64,000 nucleotides of DNA from assembly GCA_020248665.1 (NCBI GenBank), contig JADCHE010000032.1, positions 1-64,000 on the forward strand, read 5' to 3'. The DNA is from Burkholderiales bacterium (GTDB lineage Bacteria; Pseudomonadota; Gammaproteobacteria; Burkholderiales; Burkholderiaceae_E). Under the pieces are notes generated by a model. That model searched no databases. It was not told where the DNA came from and saw nothing but the letters and a program-made list of their open reading frames with translations. Below are positions 53,420 through 61,539 of this stretch, piece by piece; position 1 is the first letter of the stretch; the number at the start of each line of letters is the position of its first letter. The position numbers and the translations under genes were made by a program.

Positions 53420-54295
53420 ATGAGCGCAGTCCCGTCGTCCGCTGCCCCCGCCGCACCGCGCGGCGGGCACCTGCGCTACGTGCTGACCGAGAACCCGGTC
53501 ACCGCGATCGCCGCGCTGCTGTTCGCGGGGCTGGTCGCACTGGCGATCCTCGGGCCGTGGCTCGCGCCGCACGACCCGCTCGCGACCGCGCCCGCGCGCG
53601 CGCTGCAGCCGCCGTCGGTCGCGCACTGGTTCGGCACCGACGCGCTCGGGCGCGACATCCTGTCGCGCTGCATCGTCGCCGCACGGCTCGACCTCGGACT
53701 CGCGGTCGCCGCGGTCGCGCTGTCCTTCGCGGTCGGCGCGACGCTCGGCGCGGCAGCGGGCTTCTTCGGCGGCTGGCCCGACCGGATCGTCTCGCGCGTC
53801 GCCGACACGATCATGGCCTTCCCGCTCTTCGTGCTCGCGATGGGCATCGTCGCGGCGCTCGGCAACACGCTCGCGAACATCGTCATCGCGACCGCCATCG
53901 TCAACCTGCCGTTCTACATCCGCGTCGCGCGCGCCGAGGCGAACGTGCGGCGCGAGGCGGGCTTCGTCGAGTCGGCACGCCTCGCCGGCAACGGCGAGTG
54001 GGGCGTGCTGATGCGCCACGTGTTCCCGAACCTGCTGCCGCCGATCGCGGTGCAGGTGTCGCTGAACATGGGCTGGGCGATCCTGAACGCGGCGGGCCTG
54101 TCGTTCATCGGGCTGGGCGTGCGGCCGCCGACCCCGGAGTGGGGGATCATGGTCGCCGAGGGCGCGCAGTACATCGTGTCCGGCGAGTGGTGGGTCGCGC
54201 TCTTCCCGGGCGCGATGCTGATGCTCGCGGTGTTCTCGTTCAACCTGCTGGGCGATGCGCTGCGCGACCTGCTCGACCCGAGGCGGCGCACGTGA
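53420..54295 (+). CDS. ABC transporter permease, DppC-like
   Basis: 291-aa inner-membrane permease. Five to six TMs, starting TAIAALLFAGLVALAILGPW; the family motif HWFGTDALGRDILSRCIVAA follows at about residues 68-88. The EAA loop reads FVESARLAGNGEWGVLMRHV. C-terminal MLMLAVFSFNLLGDALRDLL is standard. The ATG at 53420 is preceded by no strong ribosome site (GAGCCAGCCG). The ATPase gene overlaps the 3' end (GTGA). Confidence 0.93.
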   Translation: MSAVPSSAAPAAPRGGHLRYVLTENPVTAIAALLFAGLVALAILGPWLAPHDPLATAPARALQPPSVAHWFGTDALGRDILSRCIVAARLDLGLAVAAVALSFAVGATLGAAAGFFGGWPDRIVSRVADTIMAFPLFVLAMGIVAALGNTLANIVIATAIVNLPFYIRVARAEANVRREAGFVESARLAGNGEWGVLMRHVFPNLLPPIAVQVSLNMGWAILNAAGLSFIGLGVRPPTPEWGIMVAEGAQYIVSGEWWVALFPGAMLMLAVFSFNLLGDALRDLLDPRRRT

Positions 54296-55275
54296 GCCAG
54301 GCCGCGCCCCCGCTGCTGTCGATCGACGACGTGTCGCTCGAGTTCCGCACCCGCAGCGGTACGGTGCGCGCGCTGCAGCACGTCGGTCTCGCCATCGCGC
54401 GGGGCGAGATCGTCGGCCTTGTCGGCGAGTCCGGCTCGGGCAAGTCGGTGCTGTGCTACGCGCTGCTCGGGCTGTCCGACCGTGCCGCACGGATCACCTC
54501 GGGGTCGATCCGCTTCGACGGTATCGACCTGCGGGCGGCGAGCGAGCGGGAGCTGCAGGACCTGCGCGGCCGCGAGATCGGCATGGTGTTTCAGAACCCC
54601 CGGGCGGCCCTGAACCCGATCCGCTCGATCGGCCGCCAGCTCGAGGACGTGCTGCAACGTCACCACGCGATCCGTGCGCAGGACCTGCGCGAACGCGCGG
54701 TCGCCTGCCTGCGCGAGGTCGCGATCGCCGATCCGGAGCGGCGCTTCGACGCCTATCCGTTCGAGCTGTCCGGCGGCATGTGCCAGCGGGTGATGATCGC
54801 GCTCGCGATGTCGAGCCGCCCGCGGCTGCTGATCGCCGACGAGCCGACCACCGGGCTCGACGTGACGACGCAGGCCGCGGTGCTCGCGCTGATCCGCGAG
54901 CGCGCGCGCGCCGATCGGGTCGCGACGCTGCTGATCACCCACGACCTCGCGCTCGCGGCCGACTTCTGCGACCGGATCGTCGTGATGCACGCTGGCCACG
55001 TCGTCGAGACCGGCCCGACCGCGCGGCTCTTCGCCGCGCCGCGCCACCCCTACACGCAGGCGCTGATCGCCTCGACGCCCGCCGGGCGCGCGTCGCTCGA
55101 CGAGCTTCGCCCGATCGCCGGCGGCCTGCCCGACCTGCGTCGCGCCGACCTGCCGTCCTGCCGCTTCGTCGAGCGATGCCCGCGCGCGCTGCCGTCCTGC
55201 CACGATGCGCTGCGGCACGTGCGCGCCCACGTCACCGAGGACTTCGCGTGCTCGAACCCGTTGCCGGCGAGCTGA
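54292..55275 (+). CDS. ABC transporter ATP-binding protein, DppD-like
   Basis: 327-aa ATPase. Walker A is GESGSGKS at 45-52, the Q-loop [12 protein letters not shown], signature [14 protein letters not shown], and Walker [13 protein letters not shown]. The oligopeptide-type C-terminal part follows ([31 protein letters not shown]) with Cys residues of the OppD-type C-terminal Fe-S or zinc motif. The GTG start at 54292 overlaps the dppC-like stop. Works with the DppF-like protein as a heterodimer. Confidence 0.93.
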   Translation: MSQAAPPLLSIDDVSLEFRTRSGTVRALQHVGLAIARGEIVGLVGESGSGKSVLCYALLGLSDRAARITSGSIRFDGIDLRAASERELQDLRGREIGMVFQNPRAALNPIRSIGRQLEDVLQRHHAIRAQDLRERAVACLREVAIADPERRFDAYPFELSGGMCQRVMIALAMSSRPRLLIADEPTTGLDVTTQAAVLALIRERARADRVATLLITHDLALAADFCDRIVVMHAGHVVETGPTARLFAAPRHPYTQALIASTPAGRASLDELRPIAGGLPDLRRADLPSCRFVERCPRALPSCHDALRHVRAHVTEDFACSNPLPAS

Positions 55276-56267
55276 GCGTGCCGCCCGCGGCCCCGCCCGC
55301 CGCCGAGGCGGCGCCGCTGATCGAGGCGAAGGGCCTCTCGAAGCGCTTCGTGCTCGGCCGGGGTCGCAACGCGCCGCGGCTGCACGCGGTCGACGCGGTC
55401 GACCTCGCGCTGCGGCGCGGCGAGTCGGTGGGCCTCGTCGGCGAGTCGGGCTGCGGCAAGTCGACGCTGTCGCGGCTGCTGGCGCGCCTGCTCGATCCGA
55501 CCGAGGGCTCGATCGTCTTCGAGGGCATCGACGTCGGCGCGATGCCGGCGCGCACCTTCGCGACCTCGGGCGCCCGCGCGCGGATCCAGCTGGTGTTCCA
55601 GGATGCGACCGACAGCCTCGACCCGCGCCAGACCGCGCGCGACGCGATCGCCGAGCCGGCGATCCGGCTCGGGCTGCCGGGCGACGTCGAGGCGCGGGTC
55701 CGGCGCGTGGCCGATGAGGTCGGCCTGCCGCCCGAGCTGCTCGGGCGCTTCCCGCACCAGCTCTCCGGCGGGCAGCGCGCCCGCGTCGGCATCGCGCGGG
55801 CGCTCGCGCCCGAGCCGTCGCTGCTGATCCTCGACGAGCCGACCGCCGCGCTCGACGTCTCGGTGCAGGCGGTGGTGCTGCAACTGCTCGCGAGGCTGCG
55901 CCGCGAGCGTGGCCTCACCTACCTGTTCGTCTCGCACGACCTGAACGTCGTGCGGCTGCTGTGCGACCGCGTCGTCGTGATGTATCTCGGTCGCATCGTC
56001 GAGGAGGGGCCCGCGGCCGAGGTGTTCGCCGCGCCCGGCCATCCGTACACGCGGGCGCTGCTGTCGGCGATCCCGGGCAGCGGCCGCACGCCCGAGCCGC
56101 TGCCCGGCGAGGTGCGCAGCCCGATCGACCCCGACCCGAACGCGTGCCGCTTCCACGGGCGCTGCCCGATCGGGGACGCATCCTGCGCGAAGGCGATGCC
56201 GGTGCTGCGCCCGGTGTCCGGCGGCCACGCGGCCCATCGCGTCGCCTGCCTCAAGGTGCACGGCTGA
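55248..56267 (+). CDS. ABC transporter ATP-binding protein, DppF-like
   Basis: 339-aa ATPase. Walker A GESGCGKS at 65-72, Q-loop [15 protein letters not shown], signature [16 protein letters not shown], Walker [18 protein letters not shown]-loop [12 protein letters not shown]. The C-terminal Cys-rich part [14 protein letters not shown] is the OppF/DppF mark. I used the GTG at 55248 (GAGG 9 bases upstream), which overlaps the dppD-like gene by 28 bp. A second GTG at 55278, just after that stop, is equally possible. Confidence 0.92.
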   Translation: MLEPVAGELSVPPAAPPAAEAAPLIEAKGLSKRFVLGRGRNAPRLHAVDAVDLALRRGESVGLVGESGCGKSTLSRLLARLLDPTEGSIVFEGIDVGAMPARTFATSGARARIQLVFQDATDSLDPRQTARDAIAEPAIRLGLPGDVEARVRRVADEVGLPPELLGRFPHQLSGGQRARVGIARALAPEPSLLILDEPTAALDVSVQAVVLQLLARLRRERGLTYLFVSHDLNVVRLLCDRVVVMYLGRIVEEGPAAEVFAAPGHPYTRALLSAIPGSGRTPEPLPGEVRSPIDPDPNACRFHGRCPIGDASCAKAMPVLRPVSGGHAAHRVACLKVHG

Positions 56268-56307
56268 GGCCGTGGCATCATCGACCGCAAGGAGGATCGC
56301 CCGACCG

Positions 56308-56976
56308 ATGGCCGTCAATCTCGCGACGCTGGTGTACGAGCGGGTCAAGCAGGACATCTTCGACTTCCGCCTGCTGCCCGGCGACCGGTTCACCGAGTCG
56401 GAGGTCTCCGAGCGCGTGCAGGCCTCGCGCACGCCGGTCCGCGAGGCGCTGTACCGGCTCGAGCGCGACGGCTACCTCGAGGTGATGTTCCGCGCCGGCT
56501 GGCGCGTCAAGCCCTTCGACTTCCGGCAGTTCGAGGAGCTCTACGACCTGCGCATCGTGCTGGAGAGCACCGCGGTGCGGCGGCTGTGCGAGGCCGACGA
56601 GCGCCCGCAGCTCGAGGCGCTGCGCCGGATCTGGGCGGTCGCCGCCGACGACCGCGAGACCGAGATGCGCGAGGTCGCGCGGCTCGACGAGTCGTTCCAC
56701 GCGACGCTGGTCGCCGCGGCCGGCAACCAGGAGATGTCGCGCGTGCACGCCGAGGTCACCGAGCGGATCCGGATCATCCGGCGCCTCGACTTCACCAAGG
56801 CGCCGCGGATCGAGACGACCTACCAGGAGCACTCGAAGATCCTTCGGGCGATCGCCCAGCGCCGCGCCGACCAGGCGGTGATGCTGCTGCGCACCCACGT
56901 CGAGGCCAGCAAGGCCGAGGTCCGCAAGATCACGCTGCACATGCTGCACGAGGCGCGCGAGCGGTCGAGCGGCTGA
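56308..56976 (+). CDS. GntR-family (FCD) transcriptional regulator
   Basis: 222-aa regulator. HTH: VYERVKQDIFDFRLLPGDRF, SEVSERVQASRTPVREALYR, LERDGYLEVM. The C-terminal FCD domain shows the metal-site Asp/His pattern (LDESFHATLVAAAGN, TYQEHSKILRAI, HVEASKAEVRKI). The ATG at 56308 has AAGGAGG 12 bases upstream; a GTG at 56272 adds an unlikely tail. It is the last gene of the atzF operon and sits just before the second operon. Both operons have a TGTATWCA element after their sigma-54 promoters, so this is the best candidate to bind it, probably releasing on a ureide-like effector (inference). Confidence 0.9.
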   Translation: MAVNLATLVYERVKQDIFDFRLLPGDRFTESEVSERVQASRTPVREALYRLERDGYLEVMFRAGWRVKPFDFRQFEELYDLRIVLESTAVRRLCEADERPQLEALRRIWAVAADDRETEMREVARLDESFHATLVAAAGNQEMSRVHAEVTERIRIIRRLDFTKAPRIETTYQEHSKILRAIAQRRADQAVMLLRTHVEASKAEVRKITLHMLHEARERSSG

Positions 56977-57129
56977 CCGCGTCGCCGGCCCGCCCGCCGG
57001 CCGCACGTGCCTCGCCGCGGTGCGCGATCGATCCGGTTCCGTGCGTCGCGGCGCACCCCCACCGCACCATGTCGGCCTCGCACGCGCGAGGTCGGCGCAT
57101 CCGGCGCGCCCCACGGCCCCGTTTCCCGT

Positions 57130-57146
57130 CGGCACGGTTCTTGCAT
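57130..57146 (+). promoter_or_regulatory. Sigma-54 (RpoN) promoter of the BMP transporter operon
   Basis: The stretch CGGCACGGTTCTTGCAT has GG at 57131-57132 and GC at 57143-57144, 10 bases apart as required. From GGCACG through TTGCATGG it matches the atzF promoter at nearly every base. The start site is expected near 57156, giving a leader of about 97 nt. Confidence 0.82.
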
Positions 57147-57160
57147 GGTGCCGAGAGCAA

Positions 57161-57177
57161 TCTTGTATTCATGTTGG
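57161..57177 (+). promoter_or_regulatory. Shared TCTTGTATTCATGTTGG element, candidate GntR operator
   Basis: It differs from the element before atzF at only two of 17 bases. The core TGTATTCA (57164-57171) is at +9 to +16 from the predicted start site, exactly as at atzF. A repressor bound here would block the early transcript or open complex. Confidence 0.62.
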
Positions 57178-57252
57178 TATCCCGCGCTGATCCGAGCTGC
57201 GGGAACCCGGACGTCCGACCCCGGTCGCCACCCGCCTCGCCAAGGAGCCCCG

Positions 57253-58362
57253 ATGAGTGCCACCCGCCGTTCCCTGCTGCGCGCCGCCGGCGCCACCGGC
57301 CTGCTGTCCGCAGCTGGCCTGCCGCTGCGCGCGTCCGCGCAGAGCCCGATCACCGTCGGCGTGATCTACGTCGGCCCGCGCGACGACTTCGGCTACAACC
57401 AGGCGCAGGCGCAGGCCGCCGCCGGCCTGAAGAAGATCGCCGGCGTCAAGGTCGTCGAGGAGGAGAAGGTGCCCGAGACTGTCGCCGTCCAGAAGACGAT
57501 GGAGGCGATGATCAACCAGGACAAGGCCTCGCTGATCTTCGCCACCTCGTTCGGCTACTTCGACCCGCACATGCTGCGGATGGCCGAGAAGTACCCGAAG
57601 GTGCGCTTCGCCCACGCGGGTGGCATGTGGACCGAGGGCAAGCACCCGAAGAATGCGGGCTCCTACTTCGGCTACATCGACGGCGGACAGTACGTCTCGG
57701 GCGTCGTCGCCGGCCACATGAGCAAGTCCAAGCGGCTCGGCTTCGTCGCCGCCAAGCCGATCCCGCAGGTGCTGCGCAACATCAACGCGTTCACGATGGG
57801 CGCGCGCTCGGTCGATCCGTCGATCACGACGCGGGTGATCTTCACCGGCGACTGGTCGATGCCGGTCAAGGAGGCCGAGGCGACCAACAGCCTGATCGAC
57901 CAGGGCGTGGACGTGGTCACCTGCCACGTCGACGGCCCCAAGGTCGTGGTCGAGACCGCCGAGAAGCGCGGGATCATGTCCTGCGGCTACCACGCGAGCC
58001 AGGCCGCGCTCGCGCCGAAAGGCTACCTGACCGGCGCGGAGTGGGACTGGGCGACGCCGTACGGGATGCTGGTCGAGGCGGCGCGCACCGGCAAGCCGCA
58101 CCCGAACTTCCTGCGCGGCGGGCTGAAGGAAGGGTTCGTGAAGATGTCCGCCTGGGGGCCGTCGGTGTCGCCGAAGGCGAGGGAGGCCGGCGAGGCCGCG
58201 CTCGCGTCGATGCGGAAGGGCGACGCGATCTTCAAGGGGCCGATCAAGGACAACAAGGGCGGCACGGTGGTCCCCGGCGGCACGACGCTCGAGATGACCA
58301 ACCTCGAGCTCGAGAAGATGAACTGGCTGGTCGAGGGCGTGCTCGGCTCGATCCCGAGCTGA
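57253..58362 (+). CDS. BMP-family ABC transporter substrate-binding protein
   Basis: 369-aa periplasmic lipoprotein-type binding protein of the BMP/PnrA family (Med). Signal: TRRSLLRAAGATGLLSAAGL, with an RR motif and cleavage near ASAQS. Family blocks: VGVIYVGPRDDFGYNQAQAQ, IFATSFGYFDPHMLRMAEKY, FAHAGGMWTEGKHPKNAGSY, GQYVSGVVAGHMSKS, and GVDVVTCHVDGPKVVVE. PnrA binds purine nucleosides; proteobacterial members near purine genes transport urate or related bases. Here the neighbours suggest a ureide, biuret or formamide-like ligand. The ATG at 57253 has AAGGAG upstream. Confidence 0.93.
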   Translation: MSATRRSLLRAAGATGLLSAAGLPLRASAQSPITVGVIYVGPRDDFGYNQAQAQAAAGLKKIAGVKVVEEEKVPETVAVQKTMEAMINQDKASLIFATSFGYFDPHMLRMAEKYPKVRFAHAGGMWTEGKHPKNAGSYFGYIDGGQYVSGVVAGHMSKSKRLGFVAAKPIPQVLRNINAFTMGARSVDPSITTRVIFTGDWSMPVKEAEATNSLIDQGVDVVTCHVDGPKVVVETAEKRGIMSCGYHASQAALAPKGYLTGAEWDWATPYGMLVEAARTGKPHPNFLRGGLKEGFVKMSAWGPSVSPKAREAGEAALASMRKGDAIFKGPIKDNKGGTVVPGGTTLEMTNLELEKMNWLVEGVLGSIPS

Positions 58363-58387
58363 CGGCAGCCACCGAGGACGCGGCCCG

Positions 58388-59455
58388 ATGGCCTCGAGTC
58401 CCGCCGCGCTGCCGGGCGCCCGCCGCCCGGCGGGGCTGTCGCCCGCGATGCTTCGCTGGCTGGTGCCGATCGGCTCGATCGTCGCCGGCCTGCTCGCGTT
58501 CGGCGTCTTCGTGCTCGCGATCGGGCGCAACCCGATCGAGGTCTACGCGACCATCGTCGAAGGCGGCTTCTCGAGCGCCTTCTCCTGGAACAACACGCTG
58601 CTGCGCGCGGCGCCGCTGATCCTCACCGGGCTGGCGGTCGCGATCCCCGCGCAGGCGGGGCTGGTGATGATCGGCGGCGAGGGCGCGCTCGCGATCGGCG
58701 CGCTCGTCGCCTCGGCGGTCGCGGTGCCGCTGCTGCCCTCGCTCGGCGCCGGCGCGCTGCTCGCGGGCGCGGCGGCGGGCATGGCGGGCGGCGCCGCCTG
58801 GTTCGCGCTCGCCGGCTGGTTCCGCGCGCACCGCGGCCTGAACGAGACGATCAGCAGCCTGCTGCTGTCCTACATCGCGATCGCGGTCTTCAACCACGTG
58901 GTCGAGGGGCCGCTGCGCGACCCGGCGAGCCTGAACAAGCCGTCGACCTTCCCGCTGCCCGAATCCGCGATGCTCGGCCCGATCCCGGGCCTCGACGTGC
59001 ACTGGGGCCTCGCGATCGGCGTCGCCGCCTGCGTGCTCGCGCAACTCGCGCTGTCGCGCAGCACGCAGGGCTTCGCGCTGCGGGTCGCCGGCGGCAATCC
59101 GCGCGCCGCGCTGCTGGTCGGCCTGCCGGTCGGCGGGCTGATCGTCGCGGCCTGCGCGCTCGGCGGCGCGGCTGCGGGCCTCGCCGGCGCGATCGAGACG
59201 ATCGCGGTGCACGGCGCGGCCAACGCGTCGGTGCTCGCCGGCTACGGCACCACCGGCATCCTGGTCGGGTTCATGGCGCGCCAGCAGCCGCTCGCGATCG
59301 TGCCGGTCGCGATCCTGATGGGCGGCATCTCGGCGGCCGGCAGCCTGCTGCAGCGCCGGCTCGACCTGCCCGACGCGACGACGATGGTGCTGCAGGGGCT
59401 GCTCTTCGTCGCGATCCTCGCCGGCGACGCGTTCCTGCCGAAGGGGCGGCGCTGA
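58388..59455 (+). CDS. BMP-type ABC transporter permease 1
   Basis: 355-aa inner-membrane permease of the BPD_transp_2 (LivH/RbsC-like) superfamily, with about nine TMs. Examples: IVAGLLAFGVFVLAIGRNPI, LRAAPLILTGLAVAIPAQAG (LVMIGGEGALAIGALV after it), and VGLPVGGLIVAACALGGAAA. The motif GLNETISSLLLSYIAIAVFN is characteristic of nucleoside/BMP permeases. ATG at 58388 with GAGG upstream. A 77-bp inserted mini-repeat separates it from its partner at 59534. Confidence 0.93.
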   Translation: MASSPAALPGARRPAGLSPAMLRWLVPIGSIVAGLLAFGVFVLAIGRNPIEVYATIVEGGFSSAFSWNNTLLRAAPLILTGLAVAIPAQAGLVMIGGEGALAIGALVASAVAVPLLPSLGAGALLAGAAAGMAGGAAWFALAGWFRAHRGLNETISSLLLSYIAIAVFNHVVEGPLRDPASLNKPSTFPLPESAMLGPIPGLDVHWGLAIGVAACVLAQLALSRSTQGFALRVAGGNPRAALLVGLPVGGLIVAACALGGAAAGLAGAIETIAVHGAANASVLAGYGTTGILVGFMARQQPLAIVPVAILMGGISAAGSLLQRRLDLPDATTMVLQGLLFVAILAGDAFLPKGRR

Positions 59456-59532
59456 TGAGGCCCCCACGCTCGCTTCGCTCACTGCCCCCCGAGGGGGCGC
59501 GTCAGCGCCTTCGGGCGGCCGGGCGGCGCTGA
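59444..59532. repeat. C/G-rich intergenic mini-element flanked by a 12-bp direct repeat
   Basis: GGGCGGCGCTGA occurs at 59444-59455 (ending the permease 1 gene) and again at 59521-59532 (just before permease 2). Between them is 65 bp with CCCCCACGCTCGCTTCGCTC and CCCCCCGAGGGGG, then GTCAGCGCCTTCGGGCGGCC. Palindromic repeats of this look are scattered in intergenic DNA of many Burkholderiales. Removing one copy plus the 65 bp would restore a direct TGA-C-ATG junction between the permeases, as expected in this compact operon. Confidence 0.7.
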
Positions 59533-59533
59533 C

Positions 59534-60448
59534 ATGGACGCCGTCCTCACCGTCCTGATCGCCGTGCTCGGCGGCGCGATCCGGGTCTCGACGCCATTCC
59601 TCTTCGTCTCGCTCGGCGAGTGCATCACCGAGAAGTCCGGCCGCATCAACCTCGGCCTCGAGGGCACGATGGTGTTCGGCGCCATGTTCGGCTACGCGGT
59701 GTCGTACCACACCGGCTCGCCCTGGCTCGGCGTGCTCGCGGCCGGCCTGTCGGGCGTGGTGTTCGGCGCGGTGCACGGCCTGCTGTGCAGCCTGCCGCAG
59801 GTCAACGACACGGCGGTCGGCATCTCGCTGATCGTGCTCGGGCTCGGCCTTGCGTTCTTCTTCGGCAAGGCCTACGTGCAGCCGACCGCGCCGCGCCTGC
59901 CCTCGATCGACCTCGGCAGCTGGGCGGAGCTGCCGGCGCTGCGCGCGGCGCTGCAGGTCAACGCGCTCTTCGTCGTCGGCGCGGCGCTCGCGCTCGCGCT
60001 GCACTGGGCGTTCGCCAACACCCGCTGGGGCCTGCAGCTGCGCACCGTCGGCGACTCGGCCGACGCAGCGCGCGCACTCGGCCTGCCGGTCGCGCGCACG
60101 CGCATCCAGGCGACCGCGCTCGGCGGCTTCTTCGGCGGCGTGGCCGGCGCCTACCTGTCGCTCTACTACCCGGGCAGCTGGAACGAGGCGCTCTCCAGCG
60201 GGCAGGGCGTGATGGCGGTCGCGCTGGTGATCTTCGCGCGATGGCGGCCGCTCGGCTGCTTCAAGGCGGCCCTGATCTTCGGTGGCGCGGGCTCGATCGG
60301 ACCGGCGCTGCAGGCGGTGGGCGTGCAGGCGGGCTATCACCTGTGGAACGCCGCGCCGTACCTGCTGACGCTGGCGATCATGCTCGCCAGCACTTCCAAG
60401 GCCCGCGCGTCGATCGGCGCGCCGGGCGAGCTGTCGATGACGCGCTGA
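59534..60448 (+). CDS. BMP-type ABC transporter permease 2
   Basis: 304-aa permease of the same superfamily. Characteristic: LFVSLGECITEKSGRINLGL, then EGTMVFGAMFGYAV, NDTAVGISLIVLGLGLAFFF, and RTVGDSADAARALGLPVART; SGQGVMAVALVIFARWRPLG in the last third. About nine TMs. The start at 59534 has no clear ribosome site: its upstream 12 bases copy the end of permease 1, probably because of the mini-element insertion. Confidence 0.93.
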   Translation: MDAVLTVLIAVLGGAIRVSTPFLFVSLGECITEKSGRINLGLEGTMVFGAMFGYAVSYHTGSPWLGVLAAGLSGVVFGAVHGLLCSLPQVNDTAVGISLIVLGLGLAFFFGKAYVQPTAPRLPSIDLGSWAELPALRAALQVNALFVVGAALALALHWAFANTRWGLQLRTVGDSADAARALGLPVARTRIQATALGGFFGGVAGAYLSLYYPGSWNEALSSGQGVMAVALVIFARWRPLGCFKAALIFGGAGSIGPALQAVGVQAGYHLWNAAPYLLTLAIMLASTSKARASIGAPGELSMTR

Positions 60449-60463
60449 GGCGGGAGCCGGACC

Positions 60464-61513
60464 ATGAGCGGACTGGGTGGGTTGAACAAGTCGCCGAACG
60501 GCGTGGTGATCGGGCTCGTGCAGCTGCAGCTGCCGGTGGTCGAGACACCGGTGCAGCTTGCGGCGCAGGCGGACCGGATCGTCGCGATGGTCGGCAAGGC
60601 GCGACGCAACAACGCGGGCATGGACCTGGTCGTGTTCCCCGAGTACGCGCTGCACGGGCTGTCGATGAGCACCGCGCCCGAGCTGATGGTGACGATGGAC
60701 GGACCGGAGGTGCTCGCGTTCCGCCGCGCCTGCGTCGAGCACCGGATCTGGGGCTGCTTCTCGATCATGGAGGCCAACCCCGGCGGCAACCCGTACAACA
60801 CCGGGCTGGTCATCGACGACACCGGCCGCATCGCGCTCTACTACCGCAAGCTGCATCCCTGGGTGCCGGTCGAGGCCTGGGAGCCGGGCAACCTCGGCAT
60901 CCCGGTGATCGACGGTCCGAAGGGCTGCCGCCTCGCGCTCGTCATCTGCCACGACGGCATGTTCCCGGAAATGGCGCGCGAGTGCGCGTACAAGGGCGCC
61001 GAGATCATGCTGCGCACCGCCGGCTACACCGCGCCGATCCGCCACGCTTGGAAGATCACCAACCAGGCCAACGCGTTCCAGAACCTGATGGTGACCGCGA
61101 GCGTGTGCCTGTGCGGCAGCGACGGCAGCTTCGACTCGATGGGCGAGGGCATGGTCTGCGACGTCGACGGCACCGTGCTGGTCGAGGGCTCGAACCGGCC
61201 CGACGAGATCGTCACCTGCGAGGTGCGGCCCGACCTGGTCCGCGAGGCCCGCAGGCACTGGGGCGTCGAGAACAACCCCTACCAGCTCTGGCATCGCGGC
61301 TACGTCGCGGTGAAGGGCGGCGCGCAGGACTGCCCGTACACCTTCATGCACGACATGGTCGACGGCCGCTACCGGCTGCCGTGGGAGGACGAGGTGGTGC
61401 ACGTCGACGGCACGTCCTGCGGTTTCGCGGCGCCGGCGCGCACGTACGCGGGCGCCGAGCCCGCAGGACCAGACGGCCTGCCGCAAGCGGCCGCGCCGAG
61501 GCAGGCCGCCTGA
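60464..61513 (+). CDS. amiF: Formamidase (AmiF-like, nitrilase superfamily)
   Basis: 349-aa carbon-nitrogen hydrolase converting formamide to formate and NH3. Catalytic Glu60 (VVFPEYALHG), Lys129 (YYRKLHPWVPVEAWEPG) and Cys162 (LVICHDGMFPE). The N-terminal GGLNKSPNGVVIGLVQLQLP and the C-terminal WGVENNPYQLWHRGYVAVKG match the long AmiF form known from Helicobacter. Short-chain amidases AmiE share the fold but differ in those ends, so AmiF is preferred. ATG at 60464 with GCGGGAGC upstream. It lies 15 bp after the permease gene in the BMP operon. Confidence 0.88.
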   Translation: MSGLGGLNKSPNGVVIGLVQLQLPVVETPVQLAAQADRIVAMVGKARRNNAGMDLVVFPEYALHGLSMSTAPELMVTMDGPEVLAFRRACVEHRIWGCFSIMEANPGGNPYNTGLVIDDTGRIALYYRKLHPWVPVEAWEPGNLGIPVIDGPKGCRLALVICHDGMFPEMARECAYKGAEIMLRTAGYTAPIRHAWKITNQANAFQNLMVTASVCLCGSDGSFDSMGEGMVCDVDGTVLVEGSNRPDEIVTCEVRPDLVREARRHWGVENNPYQLWHRGYVAVKGGAQDCPYTFMHDMVDGRYRLPWEDEVVHVDGTSCGFAAPARTYAGAEPAGPDGLPQAAAPRQAA

Positions 61514-61539
61514 GCGCGGCGCGACGAGGAGCCCCGCCG

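Noticed and set aside
56272-56307. Upstream GTG start for the GntR regulator
   Set aside because: It would add 12 residues without similarity, and the AAGGAGG ribosome site lies inside the added part, before the ATG at 56308.
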